Source of the DNA: Halalkalibacter oceani
Lineage (GTDB): Bacteria > Bacillota > Bacilli > Bacillales > Bacillaceae_D
DNA: 64,000 bases
Reading direction: 5' to 3'
Assembly: GCF_023715705.1 (NCBI RefSeq)
Contig: NZ_JAMBOS010000004.1
Location: forward strand, 1-64,000
Position numbers and translations under genes: made by a program. Under the pieces are notes generated by a model. The model was not told the DNA's origin and made no database searches. It saw nothing but the letters and a program-made list of their open reading frames with translations. Shown piece after piece: positions 7,910 through 16,996 of the stretch. Positions within the stretch are counted from its first letter, which is position 1; every line of letters begins with the position of its first letter.

Positions 7910-9181
7910 TTACTTCTTCTGATGTGTCCATTGATAGATAAATTGCAAAAGAACCTTCGTATAGTTGACGAGCTGTTCAACCGCGACGCTTTCGTTAACA
8001 GCATGCGCATTCAGCAGATCTCCCGGGCCATAAATGACAGTTGGAATCCCCGCCTCGCCAAGCCAACCTCCATCTGTCACCGTTGGGCTGACATCAATTT
8101 CCGCTTCACGGCCCATGATCGTTTGATGCGAAGCGGCGAGCAGCCTAACGCCGGGGTCCGCTGGGTCGATTTCAAGCGAAGGAAAAATTTCGCCACGGTC
8201 TTCAATCATTGAGCTGCCGCCCCACGAAAAAGTCGGCGGGTGATCGCGCAGCCAGACATCTCCACTTGCAACCTTTAACAGATGCTCTTCAATCTCACGT
8301 GCCACCTCTTCGTGAGTTTCATCCGGATAGAAATGGACCGTAATCCAAAGCCGGCATTCATCGGCAATAAAAGCAGCATGCCGCCCTCCTTCAATCACAG
8401 CCGGGTTAATCGTGTTTGAGCCGGGCGCGAAGCCGGGATAGCTTTTCGTAATTGCCCAATGTCGCTCCAGCTCCTGCAAACCGCCAATGAGCTTCATCAT
8501 TTTTTCGATTGCGCTTGCAGCGACAACCTGTCCGCCGGCATGAATCATTTGCCGCCGTGTTGCATCGTGATAGGTCTTTTCACTTTTCACCGTGATCCAG
8601 CCGGTAATCACGCCACCCTGGCCTTGAATATGGAGGTCGCTCGTATCAACTACAACCGCAAAGTCCGCCGTGCTGCCACGCTTGCAGCATTCCAGCGTCC
8701 CCGCTTCACCAACCTCCTCACCGATCACCGATTGAAAAATCAAGTCGCCCGGCAAGGCGATCCCAGCCTGATCAAGCAAAGAAACCGCGAATAACGCTCC
8801 GGCCAGACCGCCCTTCATATCTGCCGCTCCCCGGCCATATAAGCGTCCATTGCGGACAAATGGCGTGAACGGATCAAGCTCCCATTTTTCATCAGGACTG
8901 ATCTCGGCGACATCAATATGACCGTTTACAATTAAGCTCTTGTGCGTCTTTGATTCTGTCCCTTTTCGAATTCCAATGACATTTGGATCGCCCGGATAGA
9001 CGTCCCACATCTCAATCGCAAAGCCGTGTTTTTCCAAAAAACGGGCAACGAATGCCTGCGCCTCTTGTGTATTGCGCGCCGGCGGTGCCGGTGTCTGAAA
9101 TGAAATGAGTGTTTTTGCTAGGTCGATCAGCTCCTCTTGCCGCTCCTCCACTTTGCTGAGCAGTTCAGTGATCGTTGTCAC
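7910..9181 (-). CDS. ylmB: Formylaminopyrimidine deformylase, M20 family
   Basis: The 423-residue M20/ArgE-DapE metallohydrolase has the zinc-binding segments NGHIDVAE, GRGAADMKGGLAGAL and the catalytic IGEEVGEAGT. M20 enzymes include desuccinylases and deacylases; in this context the best match is YlmB, which deformylates the base-degraded thiamin pyrimidine. Evidence for that is position: it is the first gene behind a TPP riboswitch and is followed by ThiY. The GTG at 9181 follows AGGAGGGG by about six bases; the upstream ATG at 9208 would lie in the terminator region. Confidence 0.85.
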   Translation of the reverse strand: MTTITELLSKVEERQEELIDLAKTLISFQTPAPPARNTQEAQAFVARFLEKHGFAIEMWDVYPGDPNVIGIRKGTESKTHKSLIVNGHIDVAEISPDEKWELDPFTPFVRNGRLYGRGAADMKGGLAGALFAVSLLDQAGIALPGDLIFQSVIGEEVGEAGTLECCKRGSTADFAVVVDTSDLHIQGQGGVITGWITVKSEKTYHDATRRQMIHAGGQVVAASAIEKMMKLIGGLQELERHWAITKSYPGFAPGSNTINPAVIEGGRHAAFIADECRLWITVHFYPDETHEEVAREIEEHLLKVASGDVWLRDHPPTFSWGGSSMIEDRGEIFPSLEIDPADPGVRLLAASHQTIMGREAEIDVSPTVTDGGWLGEAGIPTVIYGPGDLLNAHAVNESVAVEQLVNYTKVLLQFIYQWTHQKK

Positions 9182-9210
9182 ATCATCCCCTCCTTTTCGT
9201 GTAGACAAAA

Positions 9211-9242
9211 CAAAAAACCACCCCCTGACAAGAGAAGTGGTT
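9211..9242 (-). terminator. TPP riboswitch terminator
   Basis: On the minus strand AACCAC pairs with GTGGTT and is followed by TTTTGTTTTG. It lies between the aptamer and the ylmB start. A second hairpin (AGACAGAG/CTCTGTCC, 9253-9274) between them may be the alternative structure. Confidence 0.75.
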
Positions 9243-9293
9243 CACGTCTATATAGGACAGAGTAACACTCTGTCTAAAGAGCTGGTTCCACAC

Positions 9294-9380
9294 TTCTTCC
9301 CTCCGCTAGTACGAACTAGATCAGGTTATAAGGGTTAAGACATTCGTCTCTCTCAGCTTTATAAAAAGCACCCCTAGCAG
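9294..9380 (-). promoter_or_regulatory. TPP riboswitch (THI element)
   Basis: The minus strand contains the conserved blocks GGGGTGCTTTTTATAAAGCT, GAGAG, AACCCTTATAACCTGATCTA and GCGGAGGGAAG. These define the thiamin pyrophosphate aptamer. It controls ylmB and thiY by termination: high TPP favours the hairpin at 9211-9242. A possible promoter, TTGTAG and TATCAT with a 16-base spacer, lies just upstream. Confidence 0.95.
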
Positions 9381-9464
9381 TGATGATATATGTAATTATT
9401 TTGCCTACAAGTAGTTGTACCATACTGCATGAAAAAAGGCAATCAGAAAATTCCAACAGCTCGG

Positions 9465-10550
9465 CTAGCTGTCCTCAGCTGAAAACGCCTGTAGCTCTTC
9501 TCTGTTTCGTTTCTCTGCTTTGCGCGCCATCCGCTCCAGCTCTTCCAAGACATCATGAATCGAGAGAATCACATACAGCAAAATCGTCTCCGCAGAAAAA
9601 TGATGATGAAAAGCCTTTGCCAGCGGGACAGCCGCTTCGTGTTTTGAATACCAAAAGTGCTGGTCGAGCTGCTCGATCAGCTCGAAATGCTCTTTAGGAA
9701 TATGATGATCCCTCGCCCGCAAAATAGCGACGGTTGACTCAATCGTCTGCCGCAAAAGCTGCTTTTTCGCCGGCGAAAAAGCCAGGTTGCCAAGCGGCAG
9801 CGAGAGGACATTTGCCAAATGAAACTGAATTTGCTGGAGGTGTTCCAGCTTGCGATATTCATGAAAGAACATCCGCAGTTCCCCCGTTTTGCAGCGATGG
9901 TATTTCCATTCTTCACGCTGATACTGGCACAGCTGAAAGGACTTCCCCAACTCACTTGTCAGTTGGCGGTGCATCTTCTGACTGTCTTTTGACGAACTGC
10001 GCTGCCTATCAATCACTTCTTTACAGCGCAGCTCCAAAAGCCTCGCTGTTTCGTTAAATAACTTCTCGTTGCGCATTTTGATTTCCGTAACATAATTCGC
10101 CGGCAGAATGAGAAAATTAACGAGTGTCGAGACCGTTAGCCCGATCGTTGTCGTTCCCGCCCGCTCAAAGAAGGCAAGCAAATATTGATCCTGCGTGATC
10201 GGAATCATCGCCAGCGCTGTGACAGTCGCAATCAAAGTGCCGGCCTGAAGCCTTAATTTGTGACAAATAAAAATCGTGCTGACTGTAGCCAGTGTATAGG
10301 TAAGTGCACTATAACCGAATACATAGACGAAGGTCATCGCCAGGCTTGCTCCTATCAGTGCCGCCGGGAAACGGACGATCCCTTTTTTGATCGAAGCCGA
10401 CACTGTCGGCTCGATCGTGACAATCGCGATAATGACGGCAAATACAGACGGCAACCCGAACAGCTGGCACAGACTGGCGGCGGCAAACACCGCAATTCCG
10501 GTTTTGATCAACCTTCCACCTATAAACTTAAATCGTCTTAGTTGTTTCAT
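9465..10550 (-). CDS. Aromatic acid exporter (ArAE) family membrane protein
   Basis: The 361-residue protein has six N-terminal hydrophobic segments (about residues 12-140) including TGIAVFAAASLCQLFGLP and IVTIEPTVSASIKKG, followed by a helical cytoplasmic domain rich in charged residues. This is the layout of the ArAE_1/FUSC-type efflux family (YqjA-like). The real substrate is unknown. No convincing ribosome binding site is adjacent to the ATG at 10550; AGGAAAG lies about 13 bases upstream. Confidence 0.75.
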   Translation of the reverse strand: MKQLRRFKFIGGRLIKTGIAVFAAASLCQLFGLPSVFAVIIAIVTIEPTVSASIKKGIVRFPAALIGASLAMTFVYVFGYSALTYTLATVSTIFICHKLRLQAGTLIATVTALAMIPITQDQYLLAFFERAGTTTIGLTVSTLVNFLILPANYVTEIKMRNEKLFNETARLLELRCKEVIDRQRSSSKDSQKMHRQLTSELGKSFQLCQYQREEWKYHRCKTGELRMFFHEYRKLEHLQQIQFHLANVLSLPLGNLAFSPAKKQLLRQTIESTVAILRARDHHIPKEHFELIEQLDQHFWYSKHEAAVPLAKAFHHHFSAETILLYVILSIHDVLEELERMARKAEKRNREELQAFSAEDS

Positions 10551-10698
10551 AATTGATCACTGTCTTTCCTGATGACATCACGAACGAGTCAGCCGTTAAC
10601 TCCGCTTCTATTGGCAATCAGTTCAATCCATTTTGGCACTCCCTGCCCCAAGCAGGACGGTTCCAACGTTTTGGCGGTCTCTTCCGCGAAGCGTATGA

Positions 10699-11802
10699 TT
10701 AAAACGTCCGGCGGTAATCCTTAAGAAGATCCCAGTCAAATTCCACCCCTGTCCCGACTGTATCCGGCGCGACGGCCCGGCCATTTTCCAGCACGAGCGG
10801 CCTTGTTGTATACTGGTCAATCGGAAAGCTGTGGACCTCCATATAGGAAGCGTGCGGGATCGCGGCCATTAAGCTGACATGCAGCTCCTGCATCCCGTGC
10901 GTACAGACAGGCAAATTATGAGCATAGGCGAGATTGGCAACCTTTAGCCAGCCCGTAATCCCGCCGATATTTGACGCGTCAGGCTGAGGAAAATCAATCT
11001 GCCCTCTCGTGATCATCTGTTGAAACTCATAAACAGTATGTAAATTTTCTCCGGCGGCAATCGCCATTTCTCCTCCCTGAGAAATTCGTCTATAACCTTC
11101 ATAGTCGTCTGGAATCGTTGGTTCCTCAAGCCAGAGCAGGTCATACGCAGCGAGTTCCTTTGTTGCTTTTATCGCTTTTTCCACAGACCATTTCATATTG
11201 GCGTCGACCATAAACTCGATATCAGGTCCAATCAGTTCCCGTACAGCGGCGACCCTGTCAATGTCCTCAGCCAATGTCGCTTGCCCCAGTTTTATTTTGA
11301 CCGCCGAGAAGCCCTGCTCTAAATAGCCTTTTATATTCTCCAACAGCCGTTCCTTCGTGAAGTTCAAATCAATCGCGCCGGCGTAGCAAGCCGTGCTGTC
11401 GGAATGACCGCCCAACAGCTTATAGAGCGGCATGCCGGCCCGTTTTGCCCGGATGTCCCACAGCGCGATATCAATGGCCGACATCGCAAATGAGGCGATT
11501 CCGCCCCGGCCGACGTAATGAATTTTCCAATTCATTTCTTCCCATATTTTCTCAACGCAGCTCGCATCCCGTCCGATGAGAAAAGGTCGTAAATCATGCT
11601 CAATCATCGCGCAGATTGCCCGGCCGCCAACTCCTCCCGTATAGGTGTATCCGACTCCCTCGTAGCCGTCCTCAAGTTTAATTTTGACGACCGGAAGCTC
11701 GAAATGGGTATGGATGCCGTGCATCGCATCACCAAGCGGCTCCGCTAAAGGCACTTGATAATATTCGGTGATGATGTCGACAATTTTCGTGAAGTATGTC
11801 AT
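10699..11802 (-). CDS. Mandelate racemase/muconate-lactonizing enzyme family protein
   Basis: The 367-residue enolase-superfamily protein has the catalytic KIKLG lysine motif (AVKIKLGQAT), the metal ligands in VDANMKW, WLEEPTIPDD and AAGENLH, and the C-terminal histidine region CTHGMQELH. These enzymes abstract the proton next to a carboxylate; specificity cannot be read from sequence. Its place behind a hydantoinase and carbamoylase suggests a role in acting on the acid product or in ureide breakdown. The start has GAGGAG. Two hairpins separate it from hydA, so its transcript may be independent. Confidence 0.85.
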   Translation of the reverse strand: MTYFTKIVDIITEYYQVPLAEPLGDAMHGIHTHFELPVVKIKLEDGYEGVGYTYTGGVGGRAICAMIEHDLRPFLIGRDASCVEKIWEEMNWKIHYVGRGGIASFAMSAIDIALWDIRAKRAGMPLYKLLGGHSDSTACYAGAIDLNFTKERLLENIKGYLEQGFSAVKIKLGQATLAEDIDRVAAVRELIGPDIEFMVDANMKWSVEKAIKATKELAAYDLLWLEEPTIPDDYEGYRRISQGGEMAIAAGENLHTVYEFQQMITRGQIDFPQPDASNIGGITGWLKVANLAYAHNLPVCTHGMQELHVSLMAAIPHASYMEVHSFPIDQYTTRPLVLENGRAVAPDTVGTGVEFDWDLLKDYRRTF

Positions 11803-11886
11803 CGGTATCTCCTCGATTCTTTTCTTTCATTGTATATGGACGTATTTCCACCGTCAATTTAATTTTGTTTACGCTTTCATAAATCA

Positions 11887-11940
11887 GCCGTCCTATTCCT
11901 GCATCCTGAAAGCCGCGTTTCAGGTCAGGAATAGGACGGC
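11887..11940. terminator. Nested perfect hairpin
   Basis: A 15-bp outer stem (GCCGTCCTATTCCTG with its complement) encloses a second perfect 7-bp stem (CCTGAAA/TTTCAGG). It lies in the gap between hydA and the MR/MLE gene. It can form on either strand; no long T-run follows, so it may act as an mRNA boundary rather than a strict terminator. Confidence 0.65.
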
Positions 11941-11945
11941 AGGTT

Positions 11946-11992
11946 CGGGCTTGGGGCAAAAGGGGACACTACTCTTTTTTTCCAAAGCCCCG
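11946..11992. repeat. AAAAGG-family hairpin
   Basis: An imperfect stem (CGGGCTTGG with CCAAAGCCCCG) carries the GGGG-CAAAAGG core also found at 17462-17502 and elsewhere. It directly follows the hydA stop codon, consistent with a terminator function. Confidence 0.55.
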
Positions 11993-11998
11993 ACTCTA

Positions 11999-13384
11999 TC
12001 ATTTGTAACATAGTCCGTATGGTTTGCGCTTCTGATAACGCCCATCTCCGAGCGAACCGATGTAAGCACCGTCTTTGACAATTTGCTTTCCCCGGAGAAA
12101 CACATCTTTCACCCTGCCTTTAAGCGGGAAGCCTTCAAACATATCATAATCAATTCCCTGGTGCGACGTTTCGAATTGGATCGTGCTCTCTGCTTCTGGA
12201 TCAAAGATCAGCAGATCGGCATCGCAGCCGACAGCAATCGTTCCTTTTTCAGGATATAAGCCCATCACTTTCGCCGGATTCGTCGCCAGCAATTCGACCG
12301 ACTTCTCCAGTGACAGCCTCCCTTCCGCCACCCCGTATGTATAAAGCAGGGAGAAGCGATGCTCAATCCCGTTTCCACCATTCGGTATTTTCGTGAAATC
12401 ATCCTTTCCCAGCTCTTTTTGTCCTTTAAACGAGAAGGCGCAATGATCAGAGCCAATCGATTGCAACGTATCGTCCTGCAACGCTTTCCAGAGGGCATCA
12501 TGATGTTTCTCTTCCCTGAGCGGCGGCGAGCAGACAAACTTCGCTCCTTCAAAGCCCGGTCTTTTCAATTCCTCTTCTGTTAAAAGCAAATAATGAGGAC
12601 ATGTTTCCGCAAAAACCGGCAGTCCTTTCGCCCGCGCTTCACGAATGCGCTGCGCCGGCCCTTCTCCACTGACATGAACGATGAACAACGGGGCGCCGAC
12701 CACCTCGGCAATCGAAATCGCCCGGCTCGTCGCTTCCGTTTCAACTTCGATTGGGCGGCTGACGGCATGATAATAAGGCTCTGTTTGCCCATTTTCCAAG
12801 CATTTTTTCTGCAGAAGATCTATGATCGCGCCATTTTCAGCATGGACCATCACAAGAGCGCCTACACTTTTTGCACGATCAAGCGTTTGATAAAGTGTCG
12901 CGTCTTCGACCATCAGATCCCCTTTGTACGCCATAAATAATTTCAGTGTTGAAACCCCTTCTTCGACCAGTGCCGGGATTTCTTCAATCACTTCCTGGCG
13001 AAGATCGGTCACGCCGATATGAAAGCCGTAATCAATTGCTGAACGCCCAGCGGCCCTTTGTTTCCACTGTTCGACACCTGCTCTTAACGATTCTCCCCGG
13101 CTTTGCAAGGCAAAATCGACAATCGTTGTCGTTCCTCCAAGCGCGGCAGCGACACTTTCTGTATGCCACGGAGCAGTAATTGTCCCGCCAAACGGGCTTT
13201 CGACATGAGTATGCTGATCAACCATTCCTGGCAGGACATACATCCCTTTCGCATCAACAACTTCGCTCGCCGCATCCTTTATGCTATCACCAATCAGGAC
13301 AACCTTTCCGTTTTCCACTAAGATATCGGCTTCATATCGATCTGAACTTGTGACAATCATCCCGTTTTTGATTAACGTTTTCAT
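11999..13384 (-). CDS. hydA: Dihydropyrimidinase / D-hydantoinase
   Basis: The 461-residue cyclic amidohydrolase shows the metal site of the family: VDQHTHVESPFGG, the carboxylated lysine in TLKLFMAYKGD, MVHAENG, FIVHVSG and GSDHCAF. It opens dihydropyrimidine or 5-substituted hydantoin rings to N-carbamoyl acids in the cytoplasm. Next upstream is a carbamoylase (13396-14628) separated by 11 bases, so the two catalyse successive steps. The ATG at 13384 follows GGAGGG. Allantoinase activity cannot be excluded from the sequence alone. Confidence 0.88.
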   Translation of the reverse strand: MKTLIKNGMIVTSSDRYEADILVENGKVVLIGDSIKDAASEVVDAKGMYVLPGMVDQHTHVESPFGGTITAPWHTESVAAALGGTTTIVDFALQSRGESLRAGVEQWKQRAAGRSAIDYGFHIGVTDLRQEVIEEIPALVEEGVSTLKLFMAYKGDLMVEDATLYQTLDRAKSVGALVMVHAENGAIIDLLQKKCLENGQTEPYYHAVSRPIEVETEATSRAISIAEVVGAPLFIVHVSGEGPAQRIREARAKGLPVFAETCPHYLLLTEEELKRPGFEGAKFVCSPPLREEKHHDALWKALQDDTLQSIGSDHCAFSFKGQKELGKDDFTKIPNGGNGIEHRFSLLYTYGVAEGRLSLEKSVELLATNPAKVMGLYPEKGTIAVGCDADLLIFDPEAESTIQFETSHQGIDYDMFEGFPLKGRVKDVFLRGKQIVKDGAYIGSLGDGRYQKRKPYGLCYK

Positions 13385-13395
13385 TTTAGCCCTCC

Positions 13396-14628
13396 TTATT
13401 CGTTTGTCAGGACTTGTAAAGCTTCTGCCAGCAGTCTAATTCCTTTTTCAATATCCAGGACATCGGTAAATTCAGATGGAGCATGACTAATGCCATCCTT
13501 GCTTGGTATGAAAATCATATTGCATGGCACCTTCTCCGACATAATCATTGCATCGTGATAAGCGCCGCTCGACATAATTTTGTAAGGCAGACTAAGAGCA
13601 GTGGCACAGCGTTCAAGCTCCTTCAGCACGCGTTGATCCATTTCTGAGGGGCTGTCATCGCTTTTGATCTTCCACTCTGCGCGCAAATTTCGCCGTTCGA
13701 GTAGCTTGCCGGCTTCCTCCTCCAGCACTTGCAGGATTTTATCCTTTTTTTCTTTCCAGCTGTCTCTCATATCAATTGTAAATTCGACTGATTCGGCGAT
13801 AACGTTGCTCGCGCCCGGATGAAGCTGCATTTTGCCGACCGTGCCGACAGCCGATTCACTGTACGTCTGAACAACCTCCTCCACTTTCAATATCAGTTCC
13901 GCTACGGCCGGTACAGGATCCTTTCGAAGCTTCATCGGTGTGGTGCCGGCATGGCGCTGTTCACCAAAAACCTGTACTTGTATTTCCGTCGGTGCAGCAA
14001 TACGGTTGACAAGGCCGATCGGCAAACCTTCGTTTTCCAGCACCGCCCCCTGTTCGATATGTAATTCAAGAAATCCTTTGACCATCGAAGGATCAAGCTG
14101 TTCTAAAAGAACTTTTTCCGGATTTTTCCCGCGCTGCTCCAAGATTGTCCGTAGCGATTGCCCTGCTTCATCCCGCCATTCATCTAAATCACGGCTCCGC
14201 AACTTGCCGGTTAACGCCCGGCTGCCGAGACAGCCCATCCCAAAACGAGTCGGCTCCTCCGCGGCGAAGATGACCATCACAAGGTCGCGTTCCGGCTCGA
14301 AGCCTTTTTGCTGGAGGAGCCGGACAGCCTCAAGTGCACCGAACACCCCGACTACTCCGTCATAGTTTCCGCCATGTGTCGGAGCGTCAAGATGAGACCC
14401 CGTCCAAACTTGCGCAAATCCCCATTTTTTTCCTTTCCACGTTGCAAAGATATTGCCAATTTCATCTTCGGAAATCGTTAATCCAAGCTGTTCTGCTTCA
14501 GCTTTCATATAATCCTTAGCCTGCCGGTCCTCTTCCGTATACACCACTCTTGTGACCCCGGCGCCAGGAGTTGAGGTAAAGGCCGCCAATGTTTCAATAT
14601 GCTTATGAATACGCTCGGTTATCCTCAC
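13396..14628 (-). CDS. N-carbamoyl-L-amino acid / ureide hydrolase, M20 family
   Basis: The 410-residue protein has M20 zinc ligands in TGSHLDAPTHGGNYDG, the catalytic FAAEEPTRFG pair, ELHIEQGAVLE and SGAYHDAM, as in HyuC and allantoate amidohydrolase. These enzymes release ammonia and carbon dioxide from N-carbamoyl groups. Its product gene follows with hydA in one unit. A GTG start at 14628 has GGGGAAG upstream. A second copy lies at 43301-44551. The TTR-like specificity between ureidoacids and N-carbamoyl amino acids is not resolved. Confidence 0.85.
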   Translation of the reverse strand: MRITERIHKHIETLAAFTSTPGAGVTRVVYTEEDRQAKDYMKAEAEQLGLTISEDEIGNIFATWKGKKWGFAQVWTGSHLDAPTHGGNYDGVVGVFGALEAVRLLQQKGFEPERDLVMVIFAAEEPTRFGMGCLGSRALTGKLRSRDLDEWRDEAGQSLRTILEQRGKNPEKVLLEQLDPSMVKGFLELHIEQGAVLENEGLPIGLVNRIAAPTEIQVQVFGEQRHAGTTPMKLRKDPVPAVAELILKVEEVVQTYSESAVGTVGKMQLHPGASNVIAESVEFTIDMRDSWKEKKDKILQVLEEEAGKLLERRNLRAEWKIKSDDSPSEMDQRVLKELERCATALSLPYKIMSSGAYHDAMIMSEKVPCNMIFIPSKDGISHAPSEFTDVLDIEKGIRLLAEALQVLTNE

Positions 14629-14858
14629 TTTTCTTCCCCTCTCATTCGTCAGCTGCCTCTGACTGTATTGTAAAAGTTATACAGCTACCACTTCAGCTTA
14701 TTTGTCATAAGATCTGACGGACAATCGCCAGAGCTGACATTAACGTTTCCTCTGCCCTCTCATTTGATCCTGGGTCTAAACATGACGGCAACGGCTGTAA
14801 CGGAATGCTCATTCACCTTTGCCGGCACAGCCTGAAATCAGGTACGACTAATGAAAAA

Positions 14859-14897
14859 GCCTGTGACAAAAGGTTGGTTATTCCCTTTCCCACAGGC
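14859..14897 (-). terminator. Terminator of the SDR gene
   Basis: GCCTGTG...CACAGGC with the inner core AAAGG/CCTTTT is followed on the minus strand by TTTTTC. It lies just after the SDR stop. Confidence 0.75.
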
Positions 14898-14920
14898 TCC
14901 GAAAAGACAGCTCCTATCAT

Positions 14921-15685
14921 TTAATCCATCAATTGTCCGCCGTTCACTTCAACCATTTCTCCCAACACATAAGAGCTTAATGGCGAAACAAGATAAAGTG
15001 CGGCATCCGCGACCTCCAATGGGTCTCCCTCCCTGCCAAGCGGAATCACTTTTTTGAAATTCTCACGCGCTTCACTGCTTGTGAAACGGTCGTGGAATGG
15101 TGTCGTAATGACCCCTGGAGCAATGCCGTTCACTAAAATCCCATCATCGCACAATTCCTTTGCCAGTCCTTTCGTAAATGTGCTGACAGCGCCCTTCGCC
15201 GTCGCATACATCACAGCACCTCCGCCGCCGCCGTTACGTGCGGCAACAGACGATACATTGACAATCCGACCGTACTGCTTCTCCTTCATAAACGGGATCA
15301 CATATTTTGTCACAAGAAACACGCTCTTGACATTAACATTGATGATCCGTTCCCATAAATCAGTTGGCATTTCCGCCACCGGACAGCGCTCTATCAGCGA
15401 TCCGGCATTGTTGATCAGAATGTCAATCCCGCCATAGTCGGCGCCGATCTTCGCCACCATCTCCTTTACCTGCTCTTCATCGGTCACGTCGCATTGATAG
15501 GCTGTTGCCACGCCGCCCTTTCCATTGATCTCAGCGACGACCGCTTCCGCCGCTTCCTTGCTGCTGTTATAATTGACAATAACTTTCGCCCCTGCTTCCG
15601 CCAACCGAAGGGCAATCGCTTTTCCGATCCCCGTCCCTGCTCCCGTGACAAGCGCAACCTGATTTTCAAGATTAATTGTGATCAA
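14921..15685 (-). CDS. Short-chain dehydrogenase/reductase (SDR)
   Basis: This 254-residue classical SDR has the NAD(P) motif TGAGTGIG (about residues 15-22), the NNAG motif, the catalytic serine in NVSSVA and the YATAKG tyrosine/lysine pair, and ends with a VNGGQLMD tail as in 3-oxoacyl-ACP reductase/glucose dehydrogenase-like enzymes. It oxidises or reduces an alcohol/ketone pair; the substrate is unknown. A TTG start follows AGGAGC by eight bases. A hairpin terminator follows. It appears monocistronic. Confidence 0.85.
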   Translation of the reverse strand: MITINLENQVALVTGAGTGIGKAIALRLAEAGAKVIVNYNSSKEAAEAVVAEINGKGGVATAYQCDVTDEEQVKEMVAKIGADYGGIDILINNAGSLIERCPVAEMPTDLWERIINVNVKSVFLVTKYVIPFMKEKQYGRIVNVSSVAARNGGGGGAVMYATAKGAVSTFTKGLAKELCDDGILVNGIAPGVITTPFHDRFTSSEARENFKKVIPLGREGDPLEVADAALYLVSPLSSYVLGEMVEVNGGQLMD

Positions 15686-15839
15686 CTTGTTCAGCTCCTT
15701 TTATGTATATGCAAGACTCACTTCCAATCCAAGAAAGCGCTATCATTTTTTAAAAGAAAAATAGATTGGAAATGATTCCTATTATAAATTCAACAACGAT
15801 ATCCGTCAACAAAGTTGTGGCAATTTTCTTTTTCTTTCA

Positions 15840-15874
15840 GGTGTGGCAAAAGGATGCGGACCTTTTGCCACACC
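15840..15874 (-). terminator. Perfect hairpin after the LLM gene
   Basis: GGTGTGGCAAAAGG pairs perfectly with CCTTTTGCCACACC around a seven-base loop. It begins six bases after the stop of the flavin oxidoreductase gene and has the CAAAAGG/CCTTTTG core of the dispersed family. Confidence 0.75.
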
Positions 15875-15879
15875 ACCTG

Positions 15880-16875
15880 CTAGATTTTCAACGCTTCGGC
15901 GATTAGCTGATAGGATTTCAGCCGATCCGCCAGCCTGTCTGTTATCGTATTGATCATCACTTCCTCTGTTCGGTAAAACTCCTTCAGCCCGCGCAGCCTG
16001 TCTCTTACCTCAAGCGGATTGCCGATAATCATTTTTTCTTTCATTTGCTCTATTTTTGCACGGTCCTCTGCAGAATAGTCGTAACGTCGGACCCGGGACG
16101 AAGTGGGAATTCCTTCATTGATGCCTTTTTCCTGCAAAAGCCGCCACAATAGCTGCCTTTCGGCTATCTCCTCTGCCTCGGCGGTCGTTTCGGCACAGAT
16201 AACGGCGACAGCAACAAGGGCATGTCCCTCACCTTCCTGATCTGTCCGCCTATGTTCCTGCCGGTAAGTCTCAAGCAAAGCCGGACCGTCCTTCTCGCTC
16301 ATAAAATGACCAAACGCATAATTCATTCCCATTTCAGCTGCAAGGCGCGCGCTTTTTTCACTCGTCCCGAGCAGCCATAGCTGAGGCGGAACAGCCGGAA
16401 CTGGAGCGGCGTTCAGATTTCGGTAAAGATGCCCGTCCGGAAATGTGTGTCGCAAAAAATGGAGCAGCTCTTTCAGCTTATCCGGCAGCTCGCGCACCTG
16501 CTGCAAATAATTGCCGGACAAAGCAATAGCGGCCTCCGCTGATCCTCCCGGTGCTCTCCCGATGCCGAGGTCGATGCGGCCAGGATATAAGGTCGCAAGC
16601 AGATGGAACGTTTCGGCCACTTTATAGGGCCGGTAATGCGGCAGAAGAATTGCGCCGGCGCCAAGACGAATGCGGTGTGTCTGCGCGCCGATCGCGCTAA
16701 TCATGATTTCGGGTGCCGGACACGCCAGCCCGGGAAAGTCATGATGTTCGGCGATCCAGTATCTCGTATAGCCGAGCGCTTCACCGTGCTGCGCTAACCT
16801 GACTGCATTAGCCAACGCTTCCCTCGCTGTTTCTCCTGTTCTGATTGGTGCCTGATCAAGAATGCTCACTTTCAC
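15880..16875 (-). CDS. LLM class flavin-dependent oxidoreductase
   Basis: The 331-residue protein resembles the luciferase-like monooxygenase family (YceB-like): it has RYWIAEHHD near residue 40, ILLPHYRPYKVAE, RIDLGIGRAPGGS and the C-terminal TxxxExMINTITD region. Members use FMNH2 supplied by a separate reductase; two FMN reductase-like genes lie just downstream at 17.2-18.3 kb. The substrate is unknown. A GTG start follows AAGGAGTGG. It ends directly in front of a perfect hairpin. Confidence 0.85.
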   Translation of the reverse strand: MKVSILDQAPIRTGETAREALANAVRLAQHGEALGYTRYWIAEHHDFPGLACPAPEIMISAIGAQTHRIRLGAGAILLPHYRPYKVAETFHLLATLYPGRIDLGIGRAPGGSAEAAIALSGNYLQQVRELPDKLKELLHFLRHTFPDGHLYRNLNAAPVPAVPPQLWLLGTSEKSARLAAEMGMNYAFGHFMSEKDGPALLETYRQEHRRTDQEGEGHALVAVAVICAETTAEAEEIAERQLLWRLLQEKGINEGIPTSSRVRRYDYSAEDRAKIEQMKEKMIIGNPLEVRDRLRGLKEFYRTEEVMINTITDRLADRLKSYQLIAEALKI

Positions 16876-16996
16876 GTTTGTCCACTCCTTTTCAAAAACA
16901 GCATATCATCAGGCTAACTGTTATGCCAGTCACCGAGATGTTACGCGGATATTCTCCGCTCCAGCTGCCATACTAGTGAAAAAAGGAGGATTAGCA

